From assembly GCA_032161045.1 (NCBI GenBank), contig JAVHTH010000013.1: DNA of 64,000 nt. One strand, written 5' to 3'. The notes under the pieces are model-generated. The model did not search any database. It was given only the letters and a program-made list of their open reading frames with translations, and was not told the origin of the DNA. The stretch comes from Fervidibacter sinensis. GTDB taxonomy: Bacteria; Armatimonadota; Fervidibacteria; Fervidibacterales; Fervidibacteraceae. Shown in pieces: positions 1-9,258 of this stretch. Position numbers and translations under genes: made by a program. Numbering within the stretch: position 1 is the stretch's first letter; each line of letters begins with the position of its first letter.

Positions 1-159
1 CTGGCTCGTGTCGCTCGTTTGCTTGTTCAGCGTGCAACTTTATTGTCGCAAAGAACTCGCGACGGTCAAGGTTATTTGAGGGCAATCCGAGTTGACATCC
101 CACCGAACTCTTTGGAGCAGTTACTGGAACGATTAAGCACATCTCAAACCCGAGCCTAA
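1..159 (+). CDS. C-terminal end of an unidentified protein
   Basis: An open frame enters from the left edge and stops with TAA at 157-159, giving the last 52 residues of a protein. The fragment is rich in Arg, Leu and Gln (it begins LARVARLLVQR and ends with STSQTRA). It shows no motif I recognise, so I give no function. The region after it (160-275) holds GC-rich palindromic repeats and then the 3' end of the minus-strand glycosidase gene, so this gene and its neighbour converge. Confidence 0.5.
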   Translation: MARVARLLVQRATLLSQRTRDGQGYLRAIRVDIPPNSLEQLLERLSTSQTRA

Positions 160-160
160 T

Positions 161-244
161 CGGAGGGGGCGTCTCCTGATGCTCCGCTTTGTTGCTTTTC
201 CCACGCCAATGTTTGCGGCGGCTCGGGAGAGCCGCCCTCCGAAA
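161..244. repeat. Two GC-rich palindromic repeats (GGAGGGC...GCCC type)
   Basis: Two imperfect inverted repeats lie between convergent genes: GGAGGGGGCGTCTCCTGATG near 162-181, and GGCGGCTCGGGAGAGCCGCC at 217-236 followed by CTCCGAAAA. The same design (arms built from GGAGGGC / GCCCTCC with CTCCTG or a similar centre, then GAAA) recurs at 15.8, 22.8, 34.3, 40.0, 43.6 and 45.8 kb. It is therefore a dispersed family rather than a gene-specific terminator, although it may still fold as a hairpin in RNA. Confidence 0.6.
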
Positions 245-275
245 AGACGATTTTCACCTCCCCGAAAAAACTTGT

Positions 276-3269
276 TCATTGCCGAACTGCATTTAACCTC
301 CCACGCCCGAAATAACGCCTATACGCTTCCTGAACGAGGCTCTCTTCAACGCTGCCGTCTTTGCGCACGCGAACGATGCCCCGATTGCTGTAATAGTGAA
401 AGTGCCAGCCGAAACGGTCAAAAATGCGAAAGTGGTCAAGCAGCATCGTGATAGCGCATCGGTTGGAGTAAATGTCTTCCTTCGTCTGCTCAAACGCACC
501 AAATTCGCCGAGGTGGATGGGCGAGCGATGGTCAATGCTGAATTTGAATGCAGGCAACCATCGTTCAAGCAAAGTCCTGATGTCAACTCTCTCGTTAGGG
601 TAGCGGGGCATGAGGCGATACTCGTAATCGTGGAAACTGTAAACTGTCAATGGGTCATCTGTCGGTTCAAGGTTCTCAAATGCCGCTTCTGGATAGGGTT
701 GGGCGTTTGGTCCCCACGGAGCGATAACCTCAGCGTAAATCAGATGCGTTTTATCGTGCTCGCGAATGGCTTGCGTGACACGGCGCAGCAACGCGTTGTA
801 GGCTCTTGGGTCGCGAGTTTCCGGTTCATTGAGCAAATCGTAGGCGACAGCATCGGGAGGCAAGTCTTTGCACAACTTTGCCAATGTTCGGTAATGCTCA
901 ACCACATCGGACAACCACTTCTCGTCAACATTGAAAACATGCTGAAGCCCCCGTTCAACGCACCAGCGGACAAGTTGCATCGCCGCTTCGTCAGTTCGGT
1001 TGTGTTGCGGTCGGAAACTGTTTGAACCTGTGCGCTTGATGAGGTCAAGTTCCGTCAAGTTGCCCGGAACGCCTATGTCTGTCGGTCCAAAGCAAAAAGC
1101 CGTGAAGCCACCGAAACGCTTGAACGGATGAATGGGCACGCGATAGACAATGACATCGCCATTAACGACAGCAATGTGTTCGCCCCAAACTCCCCACGAA
1201 CCGAGAACTTTCGCATCGCTTAACACTTGCAATTTCGGGTAACCTTTGAGCAAACCGTAACTTGCAAGTGGCGGCAACGAAGCCAACTTGAGGGGCTTGG
1301 TGTTCCACTCGTCTCGCAATTCAAGGTAGTTGTAGGCGTTGGCGACAATCAAAGTTTCGGGATCGCTTGGGTCACGCACAAAGGCTTCGCTGAAAGTCAC
1401 AGGGTAGTAAAGTAACGCTCGCGACCATAAACGGCATTGGTTGATGAAAGGCGCTGCTTCGTTTTCGTTCAGCGGTGCTCGCGTCAAAACTTGAGCCGTG
1501 CGCAAAAACCCTCGCCACTCTTTCAGCGGTTTCAAGACGAAAAGTTGGGCGTTGGGTTTTTGGAAAACGATGCTGACCGCCGTCGTGCCTTTTTCGCTCC
1601 GCCGAAAAACCACCTTCTTCGGCGCTTGAAGGAAAACGAACTGGATAGGCAACCCACCACCGCGAGCCATGTCGCAAACGAGCAACATCCAGTTTTCGCT
1701 CATGTGACCGTGTTGAGTTCGGTCGTAAACTGTCCCGTCAGGTTGTGGTCGCAAATTTTGCACCTTGCCGTTGATTACGACCCAAAGGCAAACGGGTGTT
1801 GGGTCAGGAGGCTTTTGGTAAACCCGAAGCGGCTTCAAATTTTCCCAACCTTCAAGCGTAAATTCCGTTCCCTTGACAGTTACGAGCGCTGCAGGTGAGA
1901 GGGGGCTGGCAAAAATAGTCGCTGGCGTTGAAACCCGTAAGCCCCATCGGCTGATGTCGTTGTCAAGCAAAACTGTTGTGTCAAACCAGCCGAACTTGTT
2001 TTCCAAGCCCGAGTTGAGATCATTGATGACAAGCGCTTTTGCGACATCGTGATGGCGCAAAGCCAGAAGGCGCTTTCTCAATTCACGAAGCAAGTGGTAG
2101 ACATCGTGTGCGTTTCTGGGAGGGCGAGGTTCCTGCCGAGCCTTAAAGTTTGACTCGTCAGGAGATTCGTCCTCCCGTTTGTTTGTTTCGTGTCCTCTCA
2201 ACAATCTCTCTGCCTTTTGCAGCAAGGGCGCGATGGTGCTGAGTTCTTGTTTGCATTTTTGTGCCTTCTCTGGTTGACGCAGTGCCTGCCACAACTTGAC
2301 ATGGTTTGCAAGGTTGGTGACTTCGTCACTTGCCCAAACGAAAAGCGAGAGCAACTCAACCATCAGGGGATGGATTTCGGATTGGTCGGCTTCTGCCGAG
2401 CCGAAAATCAGTTCGGCACGCTGGGGGTCGTGCCCTCCGAGTTCAAGCAATAACTTGTCGGCGATTTTTCGCACCCATTCTGGAAACCGCTCCGCGCCAG
2501 CCCAACCGAACGCTTCGTCGTCCACGATGACGATGCCTTTGTCCCTCAGTAAAGTCAAACGCCACCGAGCATCTTCTAATTGCTGGTTCAGTCGCCTTTG
2601 TCGTTCTTGCGCGACGAATTTGCGCAATTCGGAGACAAGTTGCGATGTTGGTTTTGCTATCGCGCCAACGGCGACCCGGACGGGAAACCAATTGCGGTCA
2701 TCAAAATCGGGTTTCATGCAAGGTTCAAACTCCAAAACCGTCAATGGCGGAAATTTCTGGACGCGCCAACGGTTAGGTTCGCTACCGAAAATTTGCGCTG
2801 AGCCGTCGCGAAAGACCAAAACACCTTCCATGCGGAAGCCATCAGAAGGAGCGCTGAGCAGAAGGGCAATTTCCCTTCGTGGCAATCGTTCAGGCGAATC
2901 GTCAACTAAGTAAGTTGTCAAATCGGCAAGCAGTTCAACTTCGGCGTCAGGGCGTTCCTTCGCCGCTTCTGCTTTTGCAATCAACTTCCCAAATGGGTCA
3001 AGTTCAGAGAACCTGTCAAATCGTGTAGCGAATAGATAGGCATAGCGGCGAGTTTGAATTCGGACGGCGGCAAAGTCTAACGGCTTTGCGGGCAGGGTTA
3101 GCACGGTGCGGTAAAGGGTGGGTGAACTCGTAAATTCTCGTGTTCGCCAAAACAGCGAACCCGGTTCAAACTTCGGCTCTCGCCCTTGCCAATCTGGGAC
3201 GACCCAAGGCATTGCGTTTAGACACAAAGGCGTCAGGACGCAAAGGGCAAACGAAGCGAACAAACGCAT
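276..3269 (-). CDS. Secreted GH5-like glycoside hydrolase with long N-terminal region
   Basis: A 997-residue protein starting with a signal peptide (MRLFASFALCVLTPLCLNA). The last 280 or so residues look like a (beta/alpha)8 cellulase-type domain of clan GH-A: LLNEPE places the acid/base Glu at 815, and LGEFGAF places the nucleophile Glu at 922, a spacing normal for GH5. Residues of about 20-700 match nothing I can name; they include a charged, probably helical stretch around 210-400. The likely role is hydrolysis of a beta-linked plant polysaccharide outside the cytoplasm. The substrate cannot be read from the sequence. The gene follows the phosphodiester glycosidase gene by 48 bases on the same strand, so the two are probably co-transcribed. 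Confidence 0.75.
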   Translation of the reverse strand: MRLFASFALCVLTPLCLNAMPWVVPDWQGREPKFEPGSLFWRTREFTSSPTLYRTVLTLPAKPLDFAAVRIQTRRYAYLFATRFDRFSELDPFGKLIAKAEAAKERPDAEVELLADLTTYLVDDSPERLPRREIALLLSAPSDGFRMEGVLVFRDGSAQIFGSEPNRWRVQKFPPLTVLEFEPCMKPDFDDRNWFPVRVAVGAIAKPTSQLVSELRKFVAQERQRRLNQQLEDARWRLTLLRDKGIVIVDDEAFGWAGAERFPEWVRKIADKLLLELGGHDPQRAELIFGSAEADQSEIHPLMVELLSLFVWASDEVTNLANHVKLWQALRQPEKAQKCKQELSTIAPLLQKAERLLRGHETNKREDESPDESNFKARQEPRPPRNAHDVYHLLRELRKRLLALRHHDVAKALVINDLNSGLENKFGWFDTTVLLDNDISRWGLRVSTPATIFASPLSPAALVTVKGTEFTLEGWENLKPLRVYQKPPDPTPVCLWVVINGKVQNLRPQPDGTVYDRTQHGHMSENWMLLVCDMARGGGLPIQFVFLQAPKKVVFRRSEKGTTAVSIVFQKPNAQLFVLKPLKEWRGFLRTAQVLTRAPLNENEAAPFINQCRLWSRALLYYPVTFSEAFVRDPSDPETLIVANAYNYLELRDEWNTKPLKLASLPPLASYGLLKGYPKLQVLSDAKVLGSWGVWGEHIAVVNGDVIVYRVPIHPFKRFGGFTAFCFGPTDIGVPGNLTELDLIKRTGSNSFRPQHNRTDEAAMQLVRWCVERGLQHVFNVDEKWLSDVVEHYRTLAKLCKDLPPDAVAYDLLNEPETRDPRAYNALLRRVTQAIREHDKTHLIYAEVIAPWGPNAQPYPEAAFENLEPTDDPLTVYSFHDYEYRLMPRYPNERVDIRTLLERWLPAFKFSIDHRSPIHLGEFGAFEQTKEDIYSNRCAITMLLDHFRIFDRFGWHFHYYSNRGIVRVRKDGSVEESLVQEAYRRYFGRGRLNAVRQ

Positions 3270-3317
3270 TTTGAACCACCTTAGCCTTTTTAAGCGAAGC
3301 GCAAGGCTAATGCACGG

Positions 3318-5528
3318 CTACAAACCGGCACTGCCAACGCGCAAATTGTCCAGCAAAATTGCTCCAGAACATCTTTGCTCGTCACGAATGACGACGAGGT
3401 AAACTGCTTCCAAAGTCAAAGGCTCTGCCAACCCAGAAGGCAAGTTAACTTCAAGTTCTCTCCACTCGTTTTTCCAATTGACGGCACTTGCAAGGTCAAG
3501 GAAAATGGGTTTGCCTGAACCGTCGCGCAACCGGACTCGCAACCAGCAACCGTTCCCATCCCCGTAAACATCAATCGCCAGCCGACATGAACCGCTTGGC
3601 AAAACTTTGTTCAAGACGACCGAAGCGGTCCTTGTTTTGACGCCTTGAGAAAAATCGTAGCGGAGCATTAGCGCCCCTGTTCCGCTCCGCTTTTCATGAG
3701 TGACGATTTGACCTTCAGCCCTCACTGTTTCCGGGTAACCGACAATTTGCAAACCGCTCATACTGTCAAACTCATGCAAGGTTTGCCATTGTGTTTTCCC
3801 AACGCACACAGTGGCAGTTGCCGTCACATTCCTAATGCTTACGACCAATTTTCCTCTCCTGACCTCATTCGTTTTGGCAGCGACAAAAGTCCCGTTGAGA
3901 ACTTCACCGACATCGCCTTCAATTTGCCATTGAACTTCTTTCGGGTCAAACTTGAGGGGAACAAGTCGGTTGTCACGCTCACGCCCTAAAACTCGGAGTT
4001 GTAACCTCGTTGAAGCGCCGGGTGGGAGAGCAATGGTTTCTGGAGTGATTGTCAAGACAGACGGTTTGGGGTGGATGCAAAGGGTTACCGTTGCTGGGCT
4101 TGCGCTACCGTTTCGGGCTGCTGCAGTGACCGTCACTTGCAAGGGTTCTTCGCCTTGAATTTCGGGCAACCATAAGTTTTGACCGTCCCAACGCCAGCCT
4201 TCAAGTTCAGGAGAAATTGTCAAGGAAACCTCGCTGTCGTTCAGGGGTAAAAGCCGATAAACGGCGTCCTCGCCCATAACTTGGAATGGAATGGGAGTGC
4301 CTGAAAGCCAATGCGAGTCAACAGGCGAGGAAACCCAAAGTCGCACGATGGGCTGAGGTGGGAACAGGTTGAGGAGCAAAAGAGCGTTTGCAATGGGTCG
4401 TTCCCTCCCGTCCGAAGGGCGGTTCATGACTGCACCGCGAACGAACAGCGTTGACGAGCCTCCTCCGTCAAAGTTCAATGCGTCTTTACATCCGGCGTTG
4501 AGAAGAAACTCTGCCAACTCATCCAAACTCATCCCTTCACTGTAGCCCGGTTGCCTCCCATCCACAACGACCCAGAGCAATGCATCGCTTTTCAACCCAA
4601 CTGCAGTGCGAGGGTGCTTTGTCTGGCGGAACGATGTAGAGAACCCTTCCTGCTCGCACTCTATTGAAATTTGCCCATCCCTCAGAAGTCTCGGACCTCC
4701 ACCTATTGCCCACACGATGTCTTGCGGGTCAAAGTTCGCATCCAAAGGTGTCAAGGTCACGGTGATTTCCAATTTTTCGTTGGGCGTAATCGTTTTCAAC
4801 CGTTCCGCCAATTTTCCAGTAGCCACCAAGACAGCGCCGTCTCGCGGGATTTGACTGTTTCCAGCATCGGTCACCTGCTGAGTTGTCAAGATCAGTGAGT
4901 TATTCGGGCGAAGCGGTAAATTGGCAATCGCGATGAGTTCTGTCGTCCCCGGGGGCGTTTGTGTTGTTACTCCAAAAGCAGGGGTGAATAAGCACAAACC
5001 TTCGCGGGGCGGCGCTTGGTTTAAACCACCTAATTGTGCCTCCGTCCCGTCAGGAAACCTCACCTGTGCTGAAAACCGAAAGCGAGTAATAAGCACACGA
5101 CCGTCCTTCAAACCGACCAGAGCAGAGCGGTTGGACCAAGGCAGGCTGACCAACTCGCCTTCTTGGATGTGGATTCCGAGAGGAGCACCGGAGTAAGGCG
5201 AAAAAGTCATGCTGAAATAGTCGCCGTTAATTGCTGCCGTGACATAGCCTTTGCTTTGTTGAACGAAACTGGCAATTTGAGAAACTGGCTTGCGGGCGAG
5301 ACCATTTTCGTCACCCAACGCTGGGGTGAGTGCCAAATCTTTCGGCAAAGGCAAAGGGATGCGAACAACCCCAACCCAAGTTGGCGGGTTGATTCGCCTC
5401 AACGCTTGATAGAACACGCCGGGGGCGATCGTTTGGGTTTCAACGATTTGCCAATCTTGAGCCGAAGCAAAGAGCGTGAGAAGGCAGGTCAGTATCGCCA
5501 ACCTCAGAAAGCGCTTCAGCCTGTCCAT
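3318..5528 (-). CDS. Secreted phosphodiester glycosidase (NAGPA/DUF2233 family)
   Basis: A 736-residue protein with a signal peptide (LRLAILTCLLTLFASAQ). The N-terminal half is a NAGPA-type domain. It has the family's NFDGGGSSTL signature near residue 355 and PSDGRERPIANALL just after it, the usual end of the catalytic domain. In this family the enzyme cuts a sugar-phosphodiester bond. Two Ig-like stretches follow (about 395-580), then a beta-sandwich that resembles a carbohydrate-binding module (about 590-736; YGDGNGCWLRVRLRDGSG, ending ILLDNLRVG). It lies between the radical SAM gene (34 bases upstream) and the GH5-like gene, so an operon of exported glycan-active enzymes is likely. The substrate is unknown. 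Confidence 0.85.
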   Translation of the reverse strand: MDRLKRFLRLAILTCLLTLFASAQDWQIVETQTIAPGVFYQALRRINPPTWVGVVRIPLPLPKDLALTPALGDENGLARKPVSQIASFVQQSKGYVTAAINGDYFSMTFSPYSGAPLGIHIQEGELVSLPWSNRSALVGLKDGRVLITRFRFSAQVRFPDGTEAQLGGLNQAPPREGLCLFTPAFGVTTQTPPGTTELIAIANLPLRPNNSLILTTQQVTDAGNSQIPRDGAVLVATGKLAERLKTITPNEKLEITVTLTPLDANFDPQDIVWAIGGGPRLLRDGQISIECEQEGFSTSFRQTKHPRTAVGLKSDALLWVVVDGRQPGYSEGMSLDELAEFLLNAGCKDALNFDGGGSSTLFVRGAVMNRPSDGRERPIANALLLLNLFPPQPIVRLWVSSPVDSHWLSGTPIPFQVMGEDAVYRLLPLNDSEVSLTISPELEGWRWDGQNLWLPEIQGEEPLQVTVTAAARNGSASPATVTLCIHPKPSVLTITPETIALPPGASTRLQLRVLGRERDNRLVPLKFDPKEVQWQIEGDVGEVLNGTFVAAKTNEVRRGKLVVSIRNVTATATVCVGKTQWQTLHEFDSMSGLQIVGYPETVRAEGQIVTHEKRSGTGALMLRYDFSQGVKTRTASVVLNKVLPSGSCRLAIDVYGDGNGCWLRVRLRDGSGKPIFLDLASAVNWKNEWRELEVNLPSGLAEPLTLEAVYLVVIRDEQRCSGAILLDNLRVGSAGL

Positions 5529-5562
5529 CGCTTCACCCCCGTTTGGATTTTGTTTTCCACTG

Positions 5563-6555
5563 CTACCACCAAATCAAAACCCGCCTCCAGCGGTAATCCA
5601 ATCTCCACAAACCGAACTCGCGAGCGAAAGCAATCGCTTGCTGATACTCTTCGTCGGTGATGCGACGGTTGATTTCGGGATAGCGTTCTCGGCTAACCAA
5701 TCCTGCGGGGTAATACTGCTCCATGATGTTGACATAAGTGTCCTGTCCGAGTTCCGTCGCGAGCCAGCGCAAAATTTCTCTCGTGTCGTCCAAGCAATTG
5801 GGCATGACAAGGTGACGGACGAGGACGCCCCTTAAGGCAACGCCGTTCTCATCAAAAGTCAAGAAACCGACTTGGCGGTGCATTTCCTTTATGGCTTGGC
5901 GTGCGACTTTCGGGTAATCGGGAACTCTCAGATACCGCCTTGATTTTCGCTCATCCCAAAACTTGAAATCTGGCATGTAGATGTCAACGAGACCATCCAT
6001 TAACTCCAAAGCCTCAAGGCTGTCGTAAGCGCTTGTGTTGTAAACGAGCGGAATCCGCAGCCCTCGTTCAATTGCGATTGGCAGCGCCTCAACAATTTGC
6101 GGGACTACATGAGATGGTGTGACAAAGTTGATGTTGTGACACCCGATGCTTTGAAGGTAGAGCATGATGCTTGCGAGTTTCTCTGCCGTCACTTTTTCTC
6201 GCTCAACGGCTGTGTGGCTTATGCTGAAGTTTTGGCAGAAGACGCAGAGCAAGTTGCAGCGGGCGAAGAAAATCGTGCCACTGCCTCGCCAACCCCTCAG
6301 GCAATCTTCCTCACCCAAGTGTGGTCCGTAACTGCTGATTTCGGCGTAACGACCAATAGCGCAAGTTCCCAATTCGTTTTCCCAGCGATTGGCGCGACAT
6401 TGTCGTGGGCAAACACGGCACTCGCGGAGCATCTCCCGCGCTCGCTCAACCTTCTCCCAAATACGACCGCTTCGGTAGGTCTCCAAGTAAACGGGTTCAA
6501 ACTCCTTGCTCGGTATGATGAAGCCTTCGCAAAACTTTGGCAAAGTTCGCGCCAT
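5563..6555 (-). CDS. PflX-type radical SAM protein (COG1313)
   Basis: A 330-residue cytoplasmic protein related to pyruvate formate-lyase activating enzymes. The radical SAM cluster is C100-x3-C104-x2-C107 (RCNLLCVFCQN). An N-terminal set of extra cysteines (ECRVCPRQC at 46-53 and GTC near 65) is typical of the PflX group, whose substrate is generally unknown. The start ATG at 6555 is preceded by GGGGTGAAAAG, an acceptable ribosome site. No glycyl-radical enzyme is visible nearby, so a role as a formate-lyase activase is not supported here. The start lies inside the 127-base block that is repeated after the N gap. Confidence 0.85.
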   Translation of the reverse strand: MARTLPKFCEGFIIPSKEFEPVYLETYRSGRIWEKVERAREMLRECRVCPRQCRANRWENELGTCAIGRYAEISSYGPHLGEEDCLRGWRGSGTIFFARCNLLCVFCQNFSISHTAVEREKVTAEKLASIMLYLQSIGCHNINFVTPSHVVPQIVEALPIAIERGLRIPLVYNTSAYDSLEALELMDGLVDIYMPDFKFWDERKSRRYLRVPDYPKVARQAIKEMHRQVGFLTFDENGVALRGVLVRHLVMPNCLDDTREILRWLATELGQDTYVNIMEQYYPAGLVSRERYPEINRRITDEEYQQAIAFAREFGLWRLDYRWRRVLIWW

Positions 6556-6899
6556 CCGCTTTTCACCCCGTCGCTGTTGAATTTGTCACGCTCGGTTTCG
6601 CTTTGGTAAGGCTTGCTTCCTGCAATTTTTGCTTGCCCTCAGTTTCGGCTTTGTGGAAACTCCTCGGTTATCNNNNNNNNNNNNNNNNNNNNNNNNNNNN
6701 NNNNNNNNNNNNNNNNNNNNNNNNNNNNNNNNNNNNNNNNNNNNNNNNNNNNNNNNNNNNNNNNNNNNNNNNTTCGCGCCATCCGCTTTTCACCCCGTCG
6801 CTGTTGAATTTGTCACGCTCGGTTTCGCTTTGGTAAGGCTTGCTTCCTGCAATTTTTGCTTGCCCTCAGTTTCGGCTTTGTGGAAACTCCTCGGTTATC
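6546..6899. other. Assembly gap: 100 N flanked by identical 127-base ends
   Basis: Positions 6673-6772 are N. The 127 bases before the gap (6546-6672) are identical to the 127 bases after it (6773-6899), and both copies abut the gap exactly. This is what is expected when two contigs that share a 127-base k-mer end are scaffolded without being merged. The true sequence is probably continuous, with one copy and no gap, which would shorten the region by 227 bases. Confidence 0.9.
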
Positions 6900-7037
6900 T
6901 TCTGCAGAGACAAACTCAGTAGCATCGGGGCTTGTTCCCGACGATCGTTTTTAACAACCGTTGCCCATAAAGGGCGACGCTACCGTGCTTCTGCAATTTG
7001 CGTTTGCGTGCTCCAAAATTTCAAAACGGTGAAAGCA
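6556..7037. other. Intergenic region between radical SAM gene and pseudopilin gene
   Basis: Apart from the gap artefact this stretch is divergent promoter space, about 255 bases once the duplicated block and N are removed. It contains no gene I can support. An open frame running upstream of the pilin start through 6840-7037 has no pilin-like sequence and no ribosome site, so I treat it as non-coding. Confidence 0.5.
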
Positions 7038-7844
7038 ATGCGAAAAGGTTTCACCCTCGTTGAATTGCTGGTCGTAATCGCAATCATAGCGGCACTTGCT
7101 GGGTTGCTCCTTCCTGTTTTGATGCAAAGCAGGGAGAAAGCGAGACAAACCGCTTGCCTGAGCAACCTTCAGCAAATGGCTGCAGCGACGCTTCAATACG
7201 CTCAGGATTGGGATGACACACTCCCGATGAGCGGTTACGAAGCGGTGGATGCTTTTGGGCGACCTTGCTTTGTGAGCGTCGGTTCTGCAATTTACCCCTT
7301 TTTGGGCGACAAGCGAATCTTCGCTTGCCCGACTGAACCGAACGCTTACGACACAAGCAGTTACGCCGAAACGGTAGGATTGACTGGAGGCGAATGCGGA
7401 GGGGGAAAGGGAGGCGGAGGAAGTTACGCACTGAATTCCGCCGTTTTCGTTTCAGGCAACGCACCACACCTTGGACTTTCCGCTCAAAAGCCCATCAAGT
7501 TGACAGAGTTGCGATATGCCTCGGAAACGGTTTTGGGATACGACGGTAATGTCGCCGCTGGCAACCAATGCGGTTTTTCGCCCTTTGAACCCGCTTTGGA
7601 AGGAAGGCATCTTGGAAGTTGCAACGCAAGTTTTGTTGACGGTCACGCAAAAGCGCTCCCCGTTTTGCTTTCCGGATGCGTAGCACAGAATATCAACGGT
7701 AAACTGCTGCTGGAAAATTGCCTTGGAAGTTCATCGCCTTACAGTCGCCGTTGCGGACAAAGTTCGTTCGTCCCCTGCGTTCACAACTTCAACGGTGTGG
7801 TCGCCCGTGACGAACTGGGATCGTGCATCATGCACCTGCGATGA
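7038..7844 (+). CDS. DUF1559 pseudopilin (type II secretion/type IV pilus-like)
   Basis: A 268-residue protein with a class III prepilin leader: MRKGFTLVELLVVIAIIAAL, where cleavage after Gly leaves an N-methylated Phe and the conserved Glu at +5. REKARQTACLSNLQQM and a C-terminal FVDGHAKAL motif follow, both typical of the DUF1559 (SBP_bac_10) family common in Planctomycetota and Armatimonadota. I chose the ATG at 7038 because the leader begins there. The last 17 bases overlap the 3' end of the convergent regulator gene. It should sit in the inner membrane or in a pseudopilus. Two further members lie at 52.8-54.6 kb. Confidence 0.85.
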   Translation: MRKGFTLVELLVVIAIIAALAGLLLPVLMQSREKARQTACLSNLQQMAAATLQYAQDWDDTLPMSGYEAVDAFGRPCFVSVGSAIYPFLGDKRIFACPTEPNAYDTSSYAETVGLTGGECGGGKGGGGSYALNSAVFVSGNAPHLGLSAQKPIKLTELRYASETVLGYDGNVAAGNQCGFSPFEPALEGRHLGSCNASFVDGHAKALPVLLSGCVAQNINGKLLLENCLGSSSPYSRRCGQSSFVPCVHNFNGVVARDELGSCIMHLR

Positions 7845-9258
7845 AGACCTTTTCCGCCTTAGAAGTCTTTGGCTGCAGCAATTCCCTGAGTTCCTCCGCA
7901 ATTTCCTCCAATGCGTCCACAACGACAGGTGAGAACTGCTTGCCCCTCTCCTGACGGATTATCTCTAAGGCTTCGTCAAACGAAATGGGAGGCTTGTAGG
8001 GGCGAGGTGAGAGCAAAGTGTCAAGGGTCTCGGCAACGGAAATCACTTGTGCCTCTAACGGGATCTCGTCTGCGCGGCGTTGGTCGGGATAGCCATTACC
8101 GTCATATCGCTCGTGATGCCAACGAACCCAAAGGGCGATGTTCTTCGGCAAACCTATCTGCCGCAAGAATTGTTCGCTGTAAACGGGATGTCGTTGGATA
8201 AGGGCTCGTTCCTCTTCCGTCAATTGGTCTGGCTTGGAAAGTATGTGGGGAGGCAGGAACAGTTTGCCCAAATCGTGCAAAGTCGCTGCCAACTCCAAAA
8301 GAATCAAACGGTTTGGCGACAACCCTAAAGCCTTCCCCAATTTTTGAACGATGAGCCTTAGCCTTTGAGGGTGATGTTGCTCCGTCGGCTCAACTTGACC
8401 GTGAAGCAGTCCGGTTAGCGATTCCAGCAAGACAGTGATGTTTGTCAAGACCTCTATCGGGTAAAGCCAAGCCAACAGAAGCGGCGCTAACCATTCGGCA
8501 AATCGTTCCAAGTAGTTCAAATCGGATTGGCTGTATGGGACGGAAGATAGCCTGTATCGGCACAGACCGACAGCCCCTAAAGTCTCGCCTTGCCATCGGA
8601 TGGGAACAATGAGGCACGGGCTCGCCATTATGTCATCCATCATGGCTTTAAGCGTCATCAACCACTCACTTGACAAGGTGTAAGGGATGGGAGGGATCGG
8701 TGGAACTTTCTCGCCAATGACAATCTGAGGGCGAACGCGCTGCTCGTGAGGGTCCACCAGCCACAAAATCCCAACATTGGAGACGGTGGTCGCCATCAAC
8801 ATTTGAAGGAACAATTTGAGCAAAGCGCTCTTGTCGGACGGAGGCGGGGGAGACCAGTCGGATTGAGAGATTTGAGGGCTTTCCGAAGATACAGCACGCC
8901 TCACCGCCTCAACTAAATCAGTCACCGTCACAGGTTTCTCCAACCAACCGTCAACACCAAGCCTGAGCGCTTCTATGAGAAGTTGTCGGTTACCGTAGCC
9001 TGTAATGATGATGCCTTTCAGTTTTGGGTAAAGGGCTTTTAAGACGCGAAAAGTCGTCAAACCGTCCAACTTGCCCGGCAGCCTGAGGTCAATGACTGCG
9101 ATGTCAAAGGGGTTTTGCAACGCCGCTTCAATCGCCGCCTCGCCCGTCGTAACTTGAAAGACGATGAAACCGTTTTGTTCAAGCGCATGCCCGTAGAATC
9201 GGTTAACCATCCCTTCATCTTCCACAACCAAAACGCGGGGCGTCCAGTCTTTTGTCAC
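7828..9258 (-). CDS. Response regulator REC-GAF-HD-GYP
   Basis: A 476-residue protein. A receiver domain comes first, with phospho-acceptor Asp at about 57 (DIAVIDLRLPG), acidic VVEDEG and the Lys in LEKPVTV. Next is a degenerate GAF-like region (about 150-270; SPCLIVPIRWQGETLGAVGL). Last is an HD-GYP domain (about 290-450) with ATLHDLGK and HHERYDGNGYP. HD-GYP proteins usually hydrolyse cyclic di-GMP, so a phosphorylation-controlled c-di-GMP phosphodiesterase is the likely role. A partner kinase is not adjacent; the orphan hybrid kinases at 16 and 56 kb are possible partners (inference). The GTG start at 9258 fits GGAGG eight bases upstream better than the GTG at 9267. Confidence 0.87.
   Translation of the reverse strand: MTKDWTPRVLVVEDEGMVNRFYGHALEQNGFIVFQVTTGEAAIEAALQNPFDIAVIDLRLPGKLDGLTTFRVLKALYPKLKGIIITGYGNRQLLIEALRLGVDGWLEKPVTVTDLVEAVRRAVSSESPQISQSDWSPPPPSDKSALLKLFLQMLMATTVSNVGILWLVDPHEQRVRPQIVIGEKVPPIPPIPYTLSSEWLMTLKAMMDDIMASPCLIVPIRWQGETLGAVGLCRYRLSSVPYSQSDLNYLERFAEWLAPLLLAWLYPIEVLTNITVLLESLTGLLHGQVEPTEQHHPQRLRLIVQKLGKALGLSPNRLILLELAATLHDLGKLFLPPHILSKPDQLTEEERALIQRHPVYSEQFLRQIGLPKNIALWVRWHHERYDGNGYPDQRRADEIPLEAQVISVAETLDTLLSPRPYKPPISFDEALEIIRQERGKQFSPVVVDALEEIAEELRELLQPKTSKAEKVFIAGA

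Noticed and set aside
6546..6899. True tandem duplication of a 127-base segment around the gap
   Set aside because: Both copies end exactly at the N run, which fits unmerged contig ends better than a biological duplication.
6840..7037. 66-residue N-terminal extension of the pseudopilin
   Set aside because: A prepilin leader must be at the N-terminus for cleavage and membrane insertion; the leader starts at 7038.
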